Of a stretch of 55,096 nucleotides of DNA, positions 51,518 through 55,096 are shown one piece after another. The notes beneath the pieces are model-generated. The model saw only the letters and a program-made list of their open reading frames with translations. It ran no database searches and was not told the DNA's origin. Source of the DNA: Muribaculaceae bacterium (lineage in GTDB: Bacteria > Bacteroidota > Bacteroidia > Bacteroidales > Muribaculaceae). Numbering within the stretch: position 1 is the stretch's first letter; each line of letters opens with the position of its first letter. The position numbers were made by a program, and so were the translations under genes. The stretch is from NCBI GenBank assembly GCA_017935045.1, contig JAGBIJ010000042.1, positions 1 through 55,096 of the forward strand, written 5' to 3'.

Positions 51518-51581
51518 CATGACCTTTTCCGGCGCTTTCCGGTTAAGATATTATAGTGTAACCACGATTCATCAGTCATAC

Positions 51582-52778
51582 ATGAGAATTATCCGCAGAC
51601 TCAAGACCATACTTCCGGCCGTCGCCCTCGCCGTAGCCGGGACTGCCTCCGGCCAGTCGGTATTCCCTGAACAGCAGGCTGTCATACAGAAAAACAATCT
51701 CAACCTCAAGGCTCAAGGCGCTGAGTGCGCCGTGACACATGCTGACAATATGACCGGCCTCAATCTCGCCGATCCCGAGGTGGCTGTCAGCTATATGTTC
51801 GGACAGCCCAGCGACGTGCCCAACAAGACTAATATATCTGTTACCCAGTCGTTTGATTTCGCTACCCTTTCTGGAGCGAAGCGCCGGGTGGCCGAGGCAG
51901 ACAATGCTTTGAGCAGCGCGCAGCTGGAAGTAGAAAGACAGTCGTTCGCGCTCTTGGTGGAGAACGCGCTGATCAATTATGTATATCAGGTCAGGCTCTG
52001 CGCCGAGCTGGAAAATCAGCTTGCCGTGCTGCGCAAGCTTCATGACTATGCCGACAAAGGTCTGGCCAAAGGAACGATCACTCAGTTGGATTACAATAAG
52101 ATAGAACTCTCCATGCTGAAGATGGAAAATGATCTGGCCGAAGCGCGCCAGGAGGCCGGAGCCCAGCGCCTTGAGCTGTATGCCCTGAACGGCGGCGAGC
52201 CTTTCGCGCTGCCTGAGACATGGCCTGCAGCCGGACTTCCCGCCTCGTTTGACGACTGGCTTAAGCAGACCGAGCGGAGCAACGCCTCTCTGAAATTGCT
52301 GCAGACCGGCATAGTTCGCAGCGCCCGCGAGGTGGAGTTGCGCAAGAAGCAGGGACTGCCGGAGTTTTCCGTAGGCTATACCAATGAGCTTATAAAGAAT
52401 AGCAACTACCACGGCGTGGCTATCGGTTTCTCGCTGCCGCTGTGGAGCAACGCCGGACGCGTGAAGAGCGCTCGCAGCGCCGAGACTGCCGCCCGTTTGC
52501 GGGCGGAGTCGATGACCGAGGAATACGGCTCCCGCAAGCGCTCCGAATATGAACGCGCCCGCATGCTGGGCGAGACGTCGCGCCGCTACGCCGCCTTCAG
52601 CCAGCGCATCGACCGGCAGAACTACGCATATCTGAAGAAGGCGTACGACGCCGGCACCATCACGGTATTTGAATACATACAGGAGCAGGAGAGTTTCTTC
52701 GAACACGCCGTCAGCTCCCTGACGGCGGAGCGCGACTATCAGCTCGCCCGCGCCGCCCTCTACGCCCCGACGTTCTGA
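51582..52778 (+). CDS. TolC-like outer-membrane efflux channel (CzcC/CusC-like)
   Basis: A 398-residue protein with a signal peptide (MRIIRRLKTILPAVALAVAG) and the TolC two-repeat pattern of long amphipathic helices alternating with short strands: VAEADNALSSAQLEVERQSFALLVENALINYVYQVRLC; ADKGLAKGTITQLDYNKIELSMLKMENDLAEARQE; VGYTNELIKNSNYHGVAIGFSLPLW; KKAYDAGTITVFEYIQEQESFFEHAV. GxITxxxY is typical of CzcC-type channels. It forms the outer-membrane exit of the metal pump. The start at 51582 opens the signal peptide. Confidence 0.88.
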   Translation: MRIIRRLKTILPAVALAVAGTASGQSVFPEQQAVIQKNNLNLKAQGAECAVTHADNMTGLNLADPEVAVSYMFGQPSDVPNKTNISVTQSFDFATLSGAKRRVAEADNALSSAQLEVERQSFALLVENALINYVYQVRLCAELENQLAVLRKLHDYADKGLAKGTITQLDYNKIELSMLKMENDLAEARQEAGAQRLELYALNGGEPFALPETWPAAGLPASFDDWLKQTERSNASLKLLQTGIVRSAREVELRKKQGLPEFSVGYTNELIKNSNYHGVAIGFSLPLWSNAGRVKSARSAETAARLRAESMTEEYGSRKRSEYERARMLGETSRRYAAFSQRIDRQNYAYLKKAYDAGTITVFEYIQEQESFFEHAVSSLTAERDYQLARAALYAPTF

Positions 52779-53593
52779 TGAGGCTTCAGGTTCTGATATG
52801 CACCATAGGAGCCGAGGGCATAGCCCGGGTGCTGAATGCCGTCCATCCCCGCGTCGCGGGGGTGGGATATCTTGTGGCATGGCAGCAGCCCGACGGCGAT
52901 ATCCCTGTGCCGCAAGAGCTTGCAGAACGGCAGGATTTCCAGGTTTTCATACATCGCAGCCGTGGCATATCGCGCAACCGCAATTTTGCGATTTCATGCG
53001 CCTCTGCGCCGCTTTGCCTGATGGGAGACGATGACGTGGACTATTCGGCCGACGGACTGCAGGGCATCATGACAGAGTTTGACGCCTGTCCCGAAGCCGA
53101 CATAATAGCCGCACGCTACACGTGCTTCGACCGTTATGTGAAGCCCTATCCGCAGCGGCTTACAGACTTTGCCAATGCACCGAAAGGGTACTATGTGACT
53201 GCTTTTGAGATAGCTTTCCGCCGCAATGCGGTAAGCAGACGCGTACGGTTCAATGAAAACATAAGCATCGGCACACCGGTGCTTCGGTGCGGAGAGGAGG
53301 ATGTCTTTATATGCGACGCGAGGCGCGCCGGGTTGCGCGTCTTTGTCAGTCCGGTAACGATAGGCTCGCATGACCATCCGACAACGGGCGAACGCGACGC
53401 CGGGGAGGAATACTTCGCTATGACCCACGGCGCTGTGATGAGTCATCTGCACCCCTTCTCGTGGCCAGCGCGTCTGCTGATCCATGCCCTGCGCGAGCGC
53501 CGCGCCGGCCGCTGGGCCTTCTTCCCCTACATGCGAGCCTGCCTGGCCGGCGTACGCTATGCGCGCCGCAATAAGGTGTTCGCTGCAAAATAA
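52778..53593 (+). CDS. Family 2-like glycosyltransferase
   Basis: A 271-residue GT-A-type protein: starts MRLQVLICTIGAEGIARVLNAV, has HRSRGISRNRNFAISCASAPLCLMGDDDVDY with the DxD-type metal motif DDDVD, and ends in a basic helical region (RLLIHALRERRAGRW). It is unrelated in function to the efflux genes before it, yet its ATG overlaps the TolC-like stop (TGATG, 52776-52780), so the two are translationally coupled. The substrate is unknown. Confidence 0.82.
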   Translation: MRLQVLICTIGAEGIARVLNAVHPRVAGVGYLVAWQQPDGDIPVPQELAERQDFQVFIHRSRGISRNRNFAISCASAPLCLMGDDDVDYSADGLQGIMTEFDACPEADIIAARYTCFDRYVKPYPQRLTDFANAPKGYYVTAFEIAFRRNAVSRRVRFNENISIGTPVLRCGEEDVFICDARRAGLRVFVSPVTIGSHDHPTTGERDAGEEYFAMTHGAVMSHLHPFSWPARLLIHALRERRAGRWAFFPYMRACLAGVRYARRNKVFAAK

Positions 53594-53603
53594 GTGTCTG
53601 AAA

Positions 53604-53635
53604 TTTGTGGGATTGCTTTTTATTGCCTATATTTG
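53604..53635 (+). promoter_or_regulatory. Promoter of the M6 metalloprotease gene
   Basis: TTTG (53604-53607) and TATATTTG (53628-53635) are exactly 20 bp apart, a full consensus match. The leader is about 15 nt before ATG 53657. Confidence 0.85.
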
Positions 53636-53656
53636 CAATCTAATCAACCTACATTT

Positions 53657-55096
53657 ATGATGAAATACAGATACTTGCTCGCGTTTGCTGCTCTGGCTAT
53701 TCCCTTCTGCCTCTCTGCCAAGCCCGCTTACAGAGGCCTGCTGAAGCACCTCAATCCGGACGGCACTACTGTAGAATACCGTCTGCATGGCGATGAATAT
53801 TTCAGCTATATGACAGATACCGACGGGATGCTGCTGACCCGGACTGCCGATGGTTCGCTCGTGCGCCGTACCGAAGGCGGCAAACCTGTCTATGCCTCCG
53901 CCGAGACGCTGCGCGGCATGCGCAAGGCTGCCGGTTCTCACAACAACCGGCATCGTATGGCGCCGCTCGATACCGATGGCAGAACCAAGTACAATACTAT
54001 CGGAGAGACCCGGGCTCTCGTGTTGCTGTTGGAATACAGCGATATAAAGTTCCAACCTGCTTCTCCTCAGGATATAGCCGACATGCTCAACAAGCCCGGC
54101 TACAACAAATATGGTTGCAACGGTTCGGCTCGTGACTATTATTTCGATAATTCCGGCGGCAAATTTACCCCTGTATTTGATGTGGCCAGAGTCGTCACTT
54201 TACCGAATACCTCAAAATATTACACCGGCCCGGAAGACAACAGCAAGTATGTCAATTTCCGCGAGGCGATAAAATATGCCCTTGAGGAGCTGGACGCCGA
54301 GATAGATTATGCGAAGTATGATTGTGACGGCGACGGCGTTGTGGACGCCGTCTACATATTCTATGCCGGCTACGGCCAGGCCGACACTCCTCTTGACGGC
54401 CAGGTAATATGGCCCCATCAGGGGTGGCTGACAGGTTACAGCTTTGACGGCGTGCGGTTCGGCCAATACGCCTGTTCCAACGAACTCAACGGTCAGAGAC
54501 ACTATGCGGAAAAGGATATGTATGTCGACGGTCCCGGCACATTCATACATGAGTACGGCCATGTCCTCGGAATGCCCGACATCTATGATCCGCTATACCA
54601 GGATGATACTGTGACCGTAGGCCCCTGGGATGTGATGGATATCGGCTGTTACAACAATGAGGGGTACTGTCCTCCCAATCTGTCGACATACGAGAAATGG
54701 GTTTACCGCTGGATTGAGTATGATTTCGCCGCCAGCAACACCCATTATGACCTGAAATCCATTCAGGACGGGGGAACGGGGCTCGTGATTCCTGTGCAGT
54801 GCGGCAGCGCTTCAGGTGACAATTCGGAGTATTTTATTCTTGAGTCCCGCAGCAATACGGGATGGGATACCTACATCGGAGACTACTACGGAGGAGTGCC
54901 GGGGCTGCTTGTGTGGCACATTGATTACAACAATGAAATATGGAAGGCCAACCGTGTAAACTCCACTCCCGGCCACCCCGGATGTTTCCTTGTTACGGCA
55001 GACGGCACTGCCGACCCTTTCAAGGAAAACGTACCGGAGGATTATCGTTATTTTCCCATAGCTCCACATTTCCCGGGAAAATACAATCGCACTTCC
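53657..55096 (+). CDS. M6-family secreted metalloprotease (3' end outside the window)
   Basis: The frame is open for 480 codons to the window edge. It has a signal peptide (MMKYRYLLAFAALAIPFCLSA), an N-terminal region with DEYFSYMTDTDGMLLTRTADG typical of this family, and the zinc motif HEYGHVLGMPDIYD (HExxHxxGxxD, His 298) followed by GPWDVMDIGCYNN, the Met-turn region. These are marks of peptidase family M6 (immune-inhibitor-A-like). It probably degrades proteins outside the cell or at its surface; a type IX sorting tail could follow beyond the window. It is driven by its own promoter. ATG 53657 or the next codon, also ATG. Confidence 0.93.
   Translation, partial: MMKYRYLLAFAALAIPFCLSAKPAYRGLLKHLNPDGTTVEYRLHGDEYFSYMTDTDGMLLTRTADGSLVRRTEGGKPVYASAETLRGMRKAAGSHNNRHRMAPLDTDGRTKYNTIGETRALVLLLEYSDIKFQPASPQDIADMLNKPGYNKYGCNGSARDYYFDNSGGKFTPVFDVARVVTLPNTSKYYTGPEDNSKYVNFREAIKYALEELDAEIDYAKYDCDGDGVVDAVYIFYAGYGQADTPLDGQVIWPHQGWLTGYSFDGVRFGQYACSNELNGQRHYAEKDMYVDGPGTFIHEYGHVLGMPDIYDPLYQDDTVTVGPWDVMDIGCYNNEGYCPPNLSTYEKWVYRWIEYDFAASNTHYDLKSIQDGGTGLVIPVQCGSASGDNSEYFILESRSNTGWDTYIGDYYGGVPGLLVWHIDYNNEIWKANRVNSTPGHPGCFLVTADGTADPFKENVPEDYRYFPIAPHFPGKYNRTS

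Noticed and set aside
51576-52880. Minus-strand frame of 434 codons
   Set aside because: Antisense shadow of the TolC-like gene, kept open by GC-rich codon use.

Overview
The window looks like a chromosomal segment of a moderately GC-rich member of the Bacteroidales; Muribaculaceae is my best guess, but no 16S or marker alignment was possible. The evidence is the promoter style (a -7 box TAnnTTTG, usually 19-20 bp after TTTG), Bacteroidetes-restricted families (DUF4292, DUF4831, DUF4105, the rSAM/lipoprotein pair, a T9SS-like C-terminal tail) and the operon dut-TPR-DUF4292-EnvC-like. No rRNA, tRNA, CRISPR array, integrase or intact insertion sequence was recognised.

Region 1 (1-5.6 kb) is visibly AT-rich and accessory. 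It holds a winged-helix replication-like protein, an unrecognised 406-residue protein with its own promoter, and a Fic-domain protein. Two nearly identical ~94-bp repeats bracket the Fic gene, and several inverted repeats lie in the long non-coding gaps. It reads as the remains or edge of a mobile island.

Region 2 (5.6-40.2 kb) is mostly core genome. It contains a TfoX-N protein; a radical SAM enzyme translationally coupled to its partner lipoprotein; a histidine acid phosphatase (MINPP/phytase-like) divergent from an apparently exported dipeptide epimerase; an acyl-CoA synthetase; an HdeD-like membrane protein; a glycerate kinase broken by one base; an NfeD/SPFH pair; a lipoprotein with 30 cysteines in strict period 3; PNPase; a phosphoethanolamine-transferase-like sulfatase; an MFS exporter; glycosyltransferases; and a 55-residue ferredoxin. 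A long operon follows: dut, TPR, DUF4292, EnvC-like, FemAB-like acyltransferase, flippase. Two glycosyltransferases then diverge from a palindromic promoter, and the region ends with the operon nnrD/E-DUF4831-DUF4105-secreted protein.

Region 3 (40.5-47.0 kb) is AT-richer than its flanks and is the most interesting locus: a compact, apparently self-contained RiPP (ribosomally made, modified peptide) system. In order it has a radical SAM/SPASM maturase, a 97-residue Cys-rich double-glycine precursor, a strong intercistronic hairpin, a TonB-type outer-membrane receptor, and an ABC exporter with an active-looking C39 leader peptidase. The maturase reading frame carries an in-frame TAA just before its last SPASM cysteine. 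Sequence beyond the stop still reads as the family's C-terminus and ends 9 bp before the precursor, so this is a recent nonsense mutation, readthrough or a base error.

Region 4 (47.0-55.1 kb) holds a heavy-metal-type RND efflux system (His-rich adaptor, CzcA/CusA-like pump, TolC-like channel), a glycosyltransferase, and the 5' part of an M6-family secreted metalloprotease cut by the window edge.
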